From JAEUWI01 sp942492815 (lineage in GTDB: Bacteria; Hydrogenedentota; Hydrogenedentia; Hydrogenedentales; JAEUWI01), in contig OW818658.1 in the NCBI GenBank assembly GCA_942492815.1, positions 434,001 to 498,000 on the forward strand: DNA of 64,000 nucleotides, written 5' to 3'. Made by a program: the position numbers and the translations under genes. The notes under the pieces are model-generated. The model did not search any database and was not told where the DNA came from. It saw nothing but the letters and a program-made list of their open reading frames with translations. Positions 34,777 through 42,951 of the stretch are shown piece after piece. Each line of letters opens with the position of its first letter. Position 1 is the stretch's first letter.

Positions 34777-34904
34777 CCAGCCGAGCGGCCTTCGGCCCAT
34801 TCTGCACGTTCCGAATCTCCCCTCAAGTATGCAGTCGGATCGGCCGATAGATCGATTGCGACGGATCAGGGGCCCGAAACGGGCCAGAAGGCGAGGATTT
34901 CTCA

Positions 34905-35438
34905 ATGGTTCAAAATGTACAGAATGCCTCCACCGGCTATCCCGTGGAAAAACTCCTCCAGTCCAGCAAGACCACCTACTCGGCCAGTTTCTCGGCCAGC
35001 GTTCAGGTCTCCCGCACCGATCAAGTCTCCTTCAGCAAGGGCGACGTGTCCAAGGGCCAGGCCCAGGGCATCGTCCTGGATCGGGCCTACGAGAAACTGC
35101 GGGCGGTGGTGGGCGATGCCCGGACGGCCCTCGGGCTCGCCGAAGGCGAGGAAATCGACACCTCGCCCAACGCGACCGCCGACCGCATTGCGGATTTTGC
35201 CATCAACTTCTTCTCCAAGTATGCCGAGAACAACGGCCTCGAAGACAACGAAGAGGGCCGCAAGGCTTTCGCCGATTTTATCGGCGGGGCTATCAACCAG
35301 GGTATCGAAGAGGCCAAAGGCATTCTAACGGCCCTCTCCGCTTTCGATCCTGAAATCCAGGCGGGCGTGGAAGATACGGCTTCCTACATCCAGAAACGCC
35401 TGGATGACTTCGTGAAGAACGGCCTTTCGGTCCAGTAA
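34905..35438 (+). CDS. DUF5610-like protein
   Basis: A 177-residue protein, no signal peptide. It starts 'MVQNVQNASTGYPVEKLLQS', has a Ser/Thr-rich N-terminal third, then helical blocks 'VLDRAYEKLRAVVGDARTAL', 'NATADRIADFAINFFSKYAE' and 'FADFIGGAINQGIEEAKGIL'. The 'TADRI..F' and 'F..FIG.AI.QG..EA' pattern is what I associate with DUF5610, sometimes found with flagellar proteins. Role unknown; a link to the FliW/CsrA system is possible but not shown. Confidence 0.55.
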   Translation: MVQNVQNASTGYPVEKLLQSSKTTYSASFSASVQVSRTDQVSFSKGDVSKGQAQGIVLDRAYEKLRAVVGDARTALGLAEGEEIDTSPNATADRIADFAINFFSKYAENNGLEDNEEGRKAFADFIGGAINQGIEEAKGILTALSAFDPEIQAGVEDTASYIQKRLDDFVKNGLSVQ

Positions 35439-35472
35439 TTTTTCGCTTTCGTCATTTTTTCGCGTCGAAAAG

Positions 35473-35502
35473 TTGCACCACCCCTTCATCATTTAGTACT
35501 AT
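35473..35502 (+). promoter_or_regulatory. tRNA-Leu promoter
   Basis: -35 TTGCAC (35473-35478) and -10 TACTAT (35497-35502) with an 18-base spacer, 12 bases ahead of the mature tRNA. The GC-rich discriminator after the -10 (CTTGCTTCCCCC) is typical of stable-RNA promoters. Confidence 0.6.
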
Positions 35503-35514
35503 CTTGCTTCCCCC

Positions 35515-35601
35515 GCCCGGGTGGTGGAATTGGCAGACACGCAAGACTAAGGATCTTGTGTCCGTAAGGACATGCGAGTTCGATTCTCGCCTCGGGCACC
35601 A
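35515..35601 (+). tRNA. tRNA-Leu, anticodon AAG as read
   Basis: An 87-base class II tRNA with encoded CCA. Acceptor GCCCGGG pairs with CTCGGGC (one G-T). The D-arm is 'GTGGAATTGGCAGACAC'. The anticodon stem CAAGA/TCTTG encloses loop CTAAGGA, giving anticodon AAG with T33 and G37. The variable arm TGTCC-GTAA-GGACA is long. The T-arm is GCGAG-TTCGATT-CTCGC, and discriminator A73 and the D-arm mark it as Leu rather than Ser. AAG is rare for bacterial tRNA-Leu, where GAG normally reads CUU/CUC. Confidence 0.93.
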
Positions 35602-35617
35602 TGTTTAAATGAACAGA

Positions 35618-35655
35618 CCCCTCGCGGTTCCGATGTGAACCCCGAGGGGTTTTTT
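35618..35655 (+). terminator. Rho-independent terminator after tRNA-Leu
   Basis: Stem CCCCTCGCGGTTC (35618-35630) pairs with GAACCCCGAGGGG (35637-35649) apart from one C-C mismatch, with a six-base loop and a TTTTTT tract at 35650-35655. It lies 16 bases after the tRNA 3' end. Confidence 0.85.
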
Positions 35656-36058
35656 CGTGTCTGGGAACCGCGAAAAAATTGATCGACCACGGAAATGCAC
35701 GGAAAAACACGGAAAGAACTGGGCGTAGATACTGCGTAGAAAACCTTGTCGGTGAAGGGTCTGCAAGCGTTCAAAGCCCAACTTCGGTCAACGACACGCC
35801 CTACGGGTGCCACCTTCAAACGGAGGAGCGAAGCGGGGGAAGTTTGTGGGTGATGGGCCTTCAGCCTGGCAAAGCCCACTGATTAGCAATCCACGTACTC
35901 CTACAGAGTGGAGGCCGCATCCGGCGCTTTCTTCTAGGCCCTCCCGGCAAGAACCGTCATGACTCTTGAGTATCGGGCAGCTTGATCTCCGTGACGGCAA
36001 AGACCACAATCGGGAAAAATCTTGACTGGACGTTTTACTCCTGAGGATTGCTGAACCC
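35656..36058. other. Gene-free gap with a CACGGA repeat
   Basis: 'ACCACGGAAATGCACGG' and 'AAAAACACGG' words lie near 35688-35716. The rest (to 36058) holds only short ORFs without coding character on either strand. I see no gene. Confidence 0.5.
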
Positions 36059-37405
36059 ATGCTCCCACTACGAACCTGCACCGATCTTTCCCGTATTCCT
36101 TTCCGCTGTGTCCGAGTGATGTGCGTCGCTCTGGCCGTGGCCCTGCTCACCGAGATGGCGTCCGCCGGGGCGATCACCTTCAAGGTGGCCGGTAGCGAGC
36201 CGGAGCCCGACCGCTATGCATCGTGCCGAAGCCTTCTCGTCGGGCCCTGGAAGAATCAGCCGGAGGAATATGAGGGTTACAACGGCTTCGTAGGCTGGAG
36301 CGGCGTAACCCGATTGCGCTCCGGCCGTTGGCTCCTCACCTTCACCTCGGGAAGCTGGCACGCCACGCCCCCCTGGACCGATGAAGTGCGGTCGGACCCG
36401 GCCAACCTGAAGCAGTTTGAGGAGTGGAAGGCCATCGGAATGCCCGACGTGCGCGCGCCGCGCGGCGGCCGTGCCCACATCATGCACTCCGACGACGAAG
36501 GGCTGACCTGGTCCGCACCCCGCACGCTCGTGGACACGGAAGACGACGATCGTCATCCGAGTATCCTCGAACTGGACGATGGCACACTCATTGCCAACTT
36601 CTTCTCCTACCGCTATCCGGGTATGTACTTCGCGAAGTACATGCTTTCCAGCGATGGCGGGGAGACCTGGACGGCGCCCCTGGACCCCCTTGGCAAGCCG
36701 ACGCCCGGCGCCTTTGGCAATGGACCCATTATCCAATTGAAAGACGGCACAGTGCTGTGGGTGGCCGAAGGACCCTTCGATTCCAGCGTGTCCTTCAACA
36801 GCATCGGCGTCATGCGCTCGGAAGATCGGGGAAAGACCTTCCAATTGGCCTCGGTGGTAAAGCGGGACCACGATCTCAATGAACCGACCGTGGCGGAGAT
36901 GCCCGACGGGCGCTTGGCCCTGATCATCCGAAAGCAGGGTGACCTGTGCTTTTCCAGTGACGGCGGACGCACTTGGGAAGCCACGGAATCGCCAAGCTGG
37001 GAACTTTTCGATCCCCACGTACTCCAGCTCCCCAACGGCGTGCTCGCCTGCTTCCACGGTTCCTACAAGAAGGGCGGCATCCGCATGCTGCTCAGTCCCG
37101 ATGGCGGAAAAACCTGGAACGGACCCGGCGAAGGCTATGGCTACAGCGTGGATCCCAGCGTATACGGCTATTCCCACCCCATGATCCTGCCCGACGGCAC
37201 GGTGTACATCGTGTACCTTCACACGGGCGGCCACACGCCCCACGACGCGCGCACCGAAGCCATCTGGGGCCTGCGCCTGAGGGTGCACGACGACGCCAGC
37301 GGGATCGAAATCCTGCCCGCGCCGGGATCGGACGCCGAGCATGATGCACTGGAAAAACCCGTAGCGGGCAGTGGGGGAGACCCGGCATTGGGGGACAAGT
37401 TGTAG
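36059..37405 (+). CDS. Secreted sialidase/BNR-repeat family protein
   Basis: A 448-residue protein with an N-terminal hydrophobic signal (about residues 20-37, 'VALAVALLTEMASAG'). At least five Asp-box (BNR) turns are visible: 'SDDEGLTW', 'SSDGGETW', 'SEDRGKTF', 'SSDGGRTW', 'SPDGGKTW', evenly spaced as in a six-bladed propeller. Conserved 'HPSILELDDGTLIANF' and 'EPTVAEMPDGRLALIIRKQG' match exo-alpha-sialidase-like proteins of the GH33-related group; in many PVC bacteria these may act on other sugars. Start chosen for GAGG upstream; an ATG at 36119 is possible. Confidence 0.8.
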   Translation: MLPLRTCTDLSRIPFRCVRVMCVALAVALLTEMASAGAITFKVAGSEPEPDRYASCRSLLVGPWKNQPEEYEGYNGFVGWSGVTRLRSGRWLLTFTSGSWHATPPWTDEVRSDPANLKQFEEWKAIGMPDVRAPRGGRAHIMHSDDEGLTWSAPRTLVDTEDDDRHPSILELDDGTLIANFFSYRYPGMYFAKYMLSSDGGETWTAPLDPLGKPTPGAFGNGPIIQLKDGTVLWVAEGPFDSSVSFNSIGVMRSEDRGKTFQLASVVKRDHDLNEPTVAEMPDGRLALIIRKQGDLCFSSDGGRTWEATESPSWELFDPHVLQLPNGVLACFHGSYKKGGIRMLLSPDGGKTWNGPGEGYGYSVDPSVYGYSHPMILPDGTVYIVYLHTGGHTPHDARTEAIWGLRLRVHDDASGIEILPAPGSDAEHDALEKPVAGSGGDPALGDKL

Positions 37406-37794
37406 GGACGTACCGCCGCAAGGGCCCTCGCACGCGCAGAGAAAACGCAACGCCCAAGTCGTCACCCAGTCGGGCGAAGCGAACGCCAATGCGGCGGCCC
37501 GCCACGGCGCGTCCGCGACATGTCCCAGGGGATGGCAGGGACGTACCGCCGCAGGGGCCCTCGCACGCGCAAAGAAAGCGCCACGCCCAACTCGTCACTC
37601 AGTCAGGCGAAACGAATGCCAATGCGGCGGCATGTCCCAGTGGAAGCTGGAATCGCGATGCGGAACGTTCGAAGTCTGCGCCCGCACGCTTGCGCAGGAT
37701 ATGATGAAGCTATAAAATTCTTGCATTAAGACGACCCGCAATGGGCGGCGGTTGGGTTGAGGCGCGCCACAAACATGGAGGGGCAAGTCCAACG
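37405..37794. repeat. 94-bp direct repeat, two copies
   Basis: Copies at 37405-37498 and 37538-37631 start with 'GGGACGTACCGCCGCA' and end with 'AATGCGGCGGC', and differ at about ten positions. They follow directly on the sialidase stop codon. ORFs through them are repeat-derived and not believed. The remaining bases to 37794 hold no gene. Confidence 0.75.
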
Positions 37795-38352
37795 ATGAGT
37801 GATTTCAGTTTACCCGCGAAAACCGAGTTCCTGCTGTACCAGAGCGAAGATGGCCGAATCCGGAATGAAACTCGGATGGAAAACGAGACCGTCTGGCTGA
37901 CGCAAGAGCAGATGGCGGAGCTCTTTGGCAAGGCGAAATCTACCATCAATGAACATATTAAGAATGTGTTTGCCGAGGGGGAGTTGGTGGAAGCCGACGT
38001 CATGAGAAAATTCGGAATTTCCGAATTTTCTACCAAGCCGACCAATTTTTACAATCTTGACGTAATCATTTCAGTGGGATATCGCGTTAAGTCCCTTCGC
38101 GGCAACCAGTTCCGCATCTGGGCGACCCAACGCCTCCGCGAATATCTCATCAAGGGCTTCGCGATGGACGACGAGCGCCTGAAGAACGCAGGCGGCGGCA
38201 ACTACTTCGACGAGCTCCTGGCGCGCATCCGCGATATTCGCTCCTCGGAAAAGGTCTTCTGGCGGAAGGTGCTGGACATCTACGCGACCAGCATCGACTA
38301 CGATCCCATTATTCCGAATAGTTGCCCTCGTTTGCACGCGCGATGGACTTGA
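37795..38352 (+). pseudogene. RhuM-family protein, 3'-truncated
   Basis: A 185-residue ORF. Residues 1-171 match the RhuM/virulence-RhuM family well: 'FLLYQSEDGRIRNETRMENE', 'TVWLTQEQMAELFGKAKSTI', 'VISVGYRVKSLRGNQFRIWA', 'FWRKVLDIYATSIDYDP'. Full-length members are about 330-350 residues, so roughly half the protein is missing. After about nucleotide 38307 the frame continues in unrelated sequence for 14 codons. The breakpoint abuts the immunity-like genes, suggesting a deletion or insertion at this accessory site. Confidence 0.8.
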
Positions 38353-38381
38353 CACTTGGCGAATCGCCTTCACTCCCAAAT

Positions 38382-38876
38382 TCAAATCGTCGGAGATACT
38401 CCAAGCATCCGGCAAACATCGTCGTTGATGCCCAATGGAAGGGTCAGAACGCTTCGCCCGCAAGGTTCGTATCGTTGGTCAAGTTGCACACCAAACTCGT
38501 CATAGTAGGCTGGCGGTCGCTGCCCAGTTTCAAAACAATGAACGCTCAACAAATCGCCGATTTTCGACTTACGTCGAGCAACAGTCTGGAAGCACCCAAA
38601 TGAGCTCCACATTTGACGACTGACTATGTAGGGCGAAAGCGTCATGCGGTCCAGCCCTAACTCCGGAATCGGGTCTATTTCGAAGGTGACCACATTGTAG
38701 ATATATATTACACAAAATGTCGCCGGTCCCATTCCGTACTTCGCGGTCGTACACGCTACCCGTCCCCATACATACCCGGCACCCGCAAATCTGAGCACAA
38801 ATATGTCTCCGACTTGAACTTGCTTCCGAGACCTGCCAAATACTTGCATGCGAATAGCCTGAAATGACTCTTCCAT
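38382..38876 (-). CDS. Immunity-like protein (Imm26-like), copy 1
   Basis: A 164-residue protein. The N-terminal 'VQVGDIFVLRFAGAGYVWGR' is the GDIF...GRV opening of the Imm26 immunity family of polymorphic-toxin systems. The middle has 'FCVIYIYNVVTFEIDPIPEL' and the end 'VCRMLGVSPTI'. It is clearly paralogous to the next gene (39030-39527), sharing the same block order and an identical C-terminal undecapeptide. Imm26 proteins protect against cognate nuclease or other toxins; no toxin gene is seen here. Base composition is lower in GC than its neighbours. Confidence 0.65.
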   Translation of the reverse strand: MEESFQAIRMQVFGRSRKQVQVGDIFVLRFAGAGYVWGRVACTTAKYGMGPATFCVIYIYNVVTFEIDPIPELGLDRMTLSPYIVSRQMWSSFGCFQTVARRKSKIGDLLSVHCFETGQRPPAYYDEFGVQLDQRYEPCGRSVLTLPLGINDDVCRMLGVSPTI

Positions 38877-39029
38877 TCTTTCTGCGCTCCTACCAAGAGA
38901 TGATCAAATCCATGTTAGCTCAGCCATTGCCCGCCCCGATCAACCGCGCCACGATAGCTTGCACGGTATCTTTCCCTCCTGACACCTGCGATTTTATTAA
39001 CACTTGGCAATTCACCCACCCACTCGAAT

Positions 39030-39527
39030 TCAAATCGTCGGAGATACACCAAGCATCCGGCAAACTTCCGTATTGATCCCACGCGGCAACGTCAAGCCCC
39101 ATTCACCGCAGGGCTCAAAACGCCGCTCAAGTTTATGATCAAACTCATCAAAGTATCGTGGCGGCACTTGTAAGGTCTGAAAGCAGTGAACTTCCAACAG
39201 GTCCTCGGGGGGCAGTTCCCGATTTGCAACTGTACTGAAGTATCCATAAGTCCACATTTGTCTACTCACTATGAAGGGCGGAAGCACTAAATTGTGCAGT
39301 TCCAGCGAAGGAATTTCATCCACCGATGGCGTGCAAACGTTGTATATGTAAACAACAATTAATGGGCTCGATTTGGACATTCCGTTCCAAGCTTCGCTGT
39401 TGGCAACGCGTCCCCAAACGAATCCAACTTCGAAAAGATCGATGACAAAAATGTCACCATTGCGAACCTTCTTTCTCGATTTCGCTTGCAGGCGAAGGCG
39501 AATTTCTGGCTCAGACTGTTCATGCAT
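39030..39527 (-). CDS. Immunity-like protein (Imm26-like), copy 2
   Basis: A 165-residue protein from the ATG at 39527 (AAGG upstream), collinear with copy 1: 'VRNGDIFVIDLFEVGFVWGR', 'LIVVYIYNVCTPSVDEIPSL', 'PFIVSRQMW', 'PRYFDEFDHKLERRFEPCGE' and the same 'CRMLGVSPTI' end. The frame stays open upstream to 39803 with coding-like sequence ('NFTIVDYSPNYQCWLIESG'), so an N-terminal extension or the remnant of another gene is possible, but the upstream ATG lies in CACGGA repeat DNA. The 3' ends and downstream bases of both copies are near-identical, showing a tandem duplication. Confidence 0.62.
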   Translation of the reverse strand: MHEQSEPEIRLRLQAKSRKKVRNGDIFVIDLFEVGFVWGRVANSEAWNGMSKSSPLIVVYIYNVCTPSVDEIPSLELHNLVLPPFIVSRQMWTYGYFSTVANRELPPEDLLEVHCFQTLQVPPRYFDEFDHKLERRFEPCGEWGLTLPRGINTEVCRMLGVSPTI

Positions 39528-39828
39528 CTCGACCTTTCCTTTCCACAGTAGCTTGTCAAGTCCACTTTCGATCAGCCAGCATTGATAATTCGGCGAGTAA
39601 TCTACAATCGTGAAATTCTTATCACACAGAGGCACTTGCCTGCGAAAGGGCGATTGGCGAGGGCGCTGGATACGTCCACAGAACAGCCCCGCATCGTCGG
39701 TCATCCAGTACAAACGCCCGAAGACTACAGGTGGAATCGCGACCTGCTCGTCCTTGAGATTCCGTGGCAACGAGTACAAATTCGATTCACCACGGAAATA
39801 CACGGAAGCGCACGGAAATGGAAGGTGA
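39528..39828. other. Gap with open frame and CACGGA repeat
   Basis: The frame of the second immunity-like gene remains open here. The stretch ends in 'ACCACGGAAATACACGGAAG' near 39790-39810, one more copy of the word-repeat family. It could encode an N-terminal extension (up to 92 residues) or be the remnant of a partner gene; I do not assign it. Confidence 0.4.
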
Positions 39829-41601
39829 CTACTGGGTCACGACTTCCCCTGAATTCGCGCTATACATCGACGCATTGTCCTGACCCTCTTCCACGACAGT
39901 GATGGCGTGTACCGAGACACCCAGATCGCGCACGTCGCCGTTGCCGGGCTCTTTATCCATGGGGCGCCAGGTTTTTGTGCGCAGAGTGAGGGTGACGCTG
40001 TCGCTTTCGGCGAGGAAGGTGCCGGTGAGCGCGCCGTCGGCGGATAGTTCATTCAAATCGGCGATGCGCTCGTCGCCCAAGTAGAGCCCATTTTCCGGCG
40101 CGGTGATGTGTCCATTTGTTTGAAGCACGACGCTGACGCGATAGGTTTTTCCAGAGGTAACCGGTAACACAAACTGAGAATCGCCTCTCGACCAGCGGCG
40201 GGTGCCGTCCTCGCCAAATTCCGGGGCCTTTTCGCGGCCATACCACTTGCGTAGGTAGGGACTGTCGCCGGGGGCACCGATTTGCAGGTGGTAATAGGCC
40301 TTCATTTCATCGGTCCACTCAAAACCGGCGTTTTCGTTGCCGATAAGTTGCGTTCGAGCACCGGCGTTGTTCACCACGCGGAATCCGCCTTCGCCGAGGT
40401 TGCCCATGAGAATCGCGGTGCCCATGTCCTCGTTAATCGTCACATGGAGCTGGCCGTCGTCGAAGATATTGCCCTGGAGCGTGGCCTTGCCCGCGTCGAG
40501 CCGCACCGCCGGGCTGCCGACGCCGTTGATATCCCACTGGCAGAAGTTGGTGCTGGAGACGGCCAGTTGTGCCTGGGGGCTGCGCGACCACAGGGCCATA
40601 TCGAGGGGCCCCCAGAAGGCGCAGTTGGCCAGGTTTACCTTGCCGGGCCCGCAGGTCTCGGCGATCTCAATGCCCACGCTGTCCTTGCTGCTCCAGCGGC
40701 CCACGAACTCGCCGTTGGTAATGAGCAGTCCCGCGAGTTGGGCATCTTCCACGTAGACCGCGCGGCGGCAGGAGTCGGCTCCGATGCCGACGAAGCTGCC
40801 ATTGGCTGAACCCGCCTTCGTCTTGGAGAAGCGATAGCCGATGCCATAGCCGAAGCAGAAGGTGTGGGTGACGTACTGCCAGTCGGTGCGGGCGAATTCA
40901 TAGGCCACGCCGTTGACATTGACCCATTTGCAGTAGGGATCTTCCGGCTGATAAACCACGCCAAAGGGCCAGAAGTGGCAGTTCTCTACGCGGGAGATGT
41001 CGTAGCACGCGTCGATGTAAAGTCCGCGATAGCTCGGATAGCCAAAGACATTGCGAACGAGCATCCGCGCGGAGCCTTCGAAGTGGATCGCTTCGTAGGC
41101 ATTGAGGATAAGGCAATCGAGCACCGCCACGTCCTCCACGGAATCGCCACGAATGGCCGGGGGATAGGGCACGGGCGGCACATCGGTCTGCTTCCACTCG
41201 GGGTAGCGGATGATCAGGCCGGCGACCGTGGCCGCGTGGCCCGCGAGGCGGATGAAGGGTTCGCCCTCCATGCTGCCGCGCCCGGCCCAGGCCTCAATCA
41301 CCGAGCCCGCCATCTTGCCCTCGGGCCCCTGGAAGTTGAGGGGCGGCGTGGTGAAGACGCCCTGGAGCGTGACAGCGCCGGGGATGCGCAGGGAACCGCG
41401 AATGCAGTAGGCCCCCGCAGGCACATGGACGATGCCGCCACCCGCGGCCCCGGCCTCGTCGAGTGCCTTCTGGAAGGCGGCCGTGTCGTCCGTGGCGCCG
41501 TCGCCGAGGGCGCCACTGTCGCGGACATTCCAGTCGGCGTGGGCGGCAAAGGCGGTTAAGAGGAGGGTGGAGAAAAGAAAGACGCGGATCGTGTTTCGCA
41601 T
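39829..41601 (-). CDS. Secreted pectate-lyase-superfamily (Pectate_lyase_3) protein
   Basis: A 590-residue protein with a signal peptide (about 1-22, ending 'AFAAHA'). It then has the canonical opening of this superfamily, 'WNVRDSGALGDGATDDTAAF', followed by 'GGIVHVPAGAYCIRGSLRIP'. The middle is a right-handed beta-helix with repeated short strands. The last ~130 residues ('TSGKTYRVSVVLQTNGHITA') look like a beta-sandwich carbohydrate-binding or anchoring domain. Such proteins degrade or bind plant or algal polysaccharides; catalytic residues cannot be assigned. Confidence 0.8.
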   Translation of the reverse strand: MRNTIRVFLFSTLLLTAFAAHADWNVRDSGALGDGATDDTAAFQKALDEAGAAGGGIVHVPAGAYCIRGSLRIPGAVTLQGVFTTPPLNFQGPEGKMAGSVIEAWAGRGSMEGEPFIRLAGHAATVAGLIIRYPEWKQTDVPPVPYPPAIRGDSVEDVAVLDCLILNAYEAIHFEGSARMLVRNVFGYPSYRGLYIDACYDISRVENCHFWPFGVVYQPEDPYCKWVNVNGVAYEFARTDWQYVTHTFCFGYGIGYRFSKTKAGSANGSFVGIGADSCRRAVYVEDAQLAGLLITNGEFVGRWSSKDSVGIEIAETCGPGKVNLANCAFWGPLDMALWSRSPQAQLAVSSTNFCQWDINGVGSPAVRLDAGKATLQGNIFDDGQLHVTINEDMGTAILMGNLGEGGFRVVNNAGARTQLIGNENAGFEWTDEMKAYYHLQIGAPGDSPYLRKWYGREKAPEFGEDGTRRWSRGDSQFVLPVTSGKTYRVSVVLQTNGHITAPENGLYLGDERIADLNELSADGALTGTFLAESDSVTLTLRTKTWRPMDKEPGNGDVRDLGVSVHAITVVEEGQDNASMYSANSGEVVTQ

Positions 41602-41823
41602 GGTGTGTACTCCTTCCGATGCGTGGGGCCCCTTGAATGGAGATCACTGTACGCCTCGGCGAATCGGAAAGCAAAATCGACGTTTGCGCCGCCGAAGGCG
41701 GATTGGTGGTCATCTGGATTCGATATCGCGGCCTCATTACCCGGATACCAAATGTACTTCTTGCTGAACCCGCGCCACTCCGCTATATTGAGTTCTCAAC
41801 CCCAACCCATGAGGAACTGCGTT

Positions 41824-42633
41824 ATGAAGATAAAATCGCTGCTCGCACTGACTTTGGCCATCGCCCTGTCGTCCGCCACCTTTGCCGCGGAGATCACGCC
41901 GCCGCCCGATGCGGACGGGGCCACCGAGGCTTTGAAGAATTCTCCCCGGCATGGCGAGTTCAAGGAAATTGACGTTGAAGGCAGTGACGTAAAGCTGAAG
42001 ATCTTCGAGACCTATCCCGAGCGCTCGGATAAGGCACCCGTGATCATCTTGATCCACGAAATATTCGGCATGACGGACTGGACCAATTCCGTGGCCGATG
42101 CCCTGTCGAAAGAGGGCTTCATCGTCGTCGCGCCGGACCTTATTACCGGTATCGAAGGCGCGGCGGAGAATCCCCGCGAGGCCATCGGCAAATTGACGCC
42201 GGAGGAGACCTTGAAGCGTCTGAACGCGACGCTGAAATACGCGCTGGCGATTCCCTCGGGGAACGGCAAGATTGGCTGTGTGGGCTATTGCTACGGCGGG
42301 CGCACGACCTTCGCCTATGCGACGGAGCAGCCGGAACTGGACGCCGCGGTGGTCTACTACGGCAACGCGCCGGAGACGTCCACGCTGGCGAAGATCACCT
42401 GCCCGGTGCAGGGGCACTTTGGCGGTGAAGACGCACGGGTGAACAGCACCCTGCCGCCTGCCCAAGAAGAGATGAAGAAACTTGGCAAGACCTTCGAAGT
42501 AAATATCTATGAAGGTGCGGGCCATGGTTTCCTGCGCCAGCAGAGCGGCCAGGACGGCGCCAATCTGAAGGCGAGCAAAGAAGCCTGGTCAAAGACGGTG
42601 GCCTTCTTCAAGGAGCACCTGGAGGCGAAGTGA
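41824..42633 (+). CDS. Secreted dienelactone hydrolase family protein
   Basis: A 269-residue alpha/beta hydrolase with a signal peptide (about 1-21, 'IALSSATFAA'). The ATG at 41824 has AGGA nine bases upstream. Catalytic parts as in dienelactone hydrolase: Cys156 in 'GYCYGG', Asp203 in 'GGEDARV', His234 in 'GAGHGF' and the supporting Glu79 in 'LIHEIFG'. It hydrolyses lactones or esters; substrate unknown. The signal peptide makes it periplasmic, unlike classical cytoplasmic DLH of chlorocatechol pathways. Confidence 0.88.
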   Translation: MKIKSLLALTLAIALSSATFAAEITPPPDADGATEALKNSPRHGEFKEIDVEGSDVKLKIFETYPERSDKAPVIILIHEIFGMTDWTNSVADALSKEGFIVVAPDLITGIEGAAENPREAIGKLTPEETLKRLNATLKYALAIPSGNGKIGCVGYCYGGRTTFAYATEQPELDAAVVYYGNAPETSTLAKITCPVQGHFGGEDARVNSTLPPAQEEMKKLGKTFEVNIYEGAGHGFLRQQSGQDGANLKASKEAWSKTVAFFKEHLEAK

Positions 42634-42869
42634 AACAAGCTCGCGTCGCGATGGACGGCGCGATGGCAGACGCGTAACAGTTGCATGTTCGAATGCGTGC
42701 GTACGGGATGTTCCGAGGTCAAGGGTATCGAGACCGCGGAACCCTTCCTGCGCACGCATTCGTTTTCCCAAGATGACGCGCGGGGCGAGAGCTGCGCATC
42801 ATCACTTGGTCGGCGGCGCATCGTAACGTATCGTTCCGCACTCGGGAACGAACGCCCTTACTCCTCAAG

Positions 42870-42893
42870 AAACCCCGAATTTATTGGGGTTTT
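42870..42893 (+). terminator. Putative terminator after dienelactone hydrolase
   Basis: AAACCCC and GGGGTTTT pair around an AT-rich loop, and the right arm ends in a short T-run. It could end transcription of the hydrolase gene just before the next promoter. Confidence 0.5.
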
Positions 42894-42894
42894 G

Positions 42895-42903
42895 TGGTAT
42901 ACT
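42895..42903 (+). promoter_or_regulatory. Extended -10 promoter of the DUF4382 lipoprotein gene
   Basis: TGGTATACT, an extended -10 box, lies about 50 bases ahead of the ATG at 42952. No good -35 is seen, as expected for extended -10 promoters. GAGGAG just before the start is a strong ribosome site. Confidence 0.5.
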
Positions 42904-42951
42904 TCACCCTGTGCAGCGAAGCAACCGGAATCGGGGTTTGAGGAGAAACGT

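Larger units (their letters stand above)
42634..42951. other. Gap with an imperfect inverted repeat, terminator-like hairpin and promoter
   Basis: An imperfect ~25-base inverted repeat ('GAATGCGTGCG...' near 42689 and its complement ending near 42763) lies in the first half. A hairpin AAACCCCGAA-TTTA-TTGGGGTTTT lies at 42870-42893, and directly after it the extended -10 TGGTATACT (42895-42903). No gene is seen. Confidence 0.5.

Noticed and set aside
35656..36058. ORFs on both strands after tRNA-Leu
   Set aside because: Short, overlapping frames with repeat DNA at one end and no coding signature.
37405..39828. Prophage or integrative element
   Set aside because: There is no integrase, phage structural gene, attachment-site pair or tRNA-end duplication. 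Only a truncated RhuM and immunity-like genes support an accessory patch.
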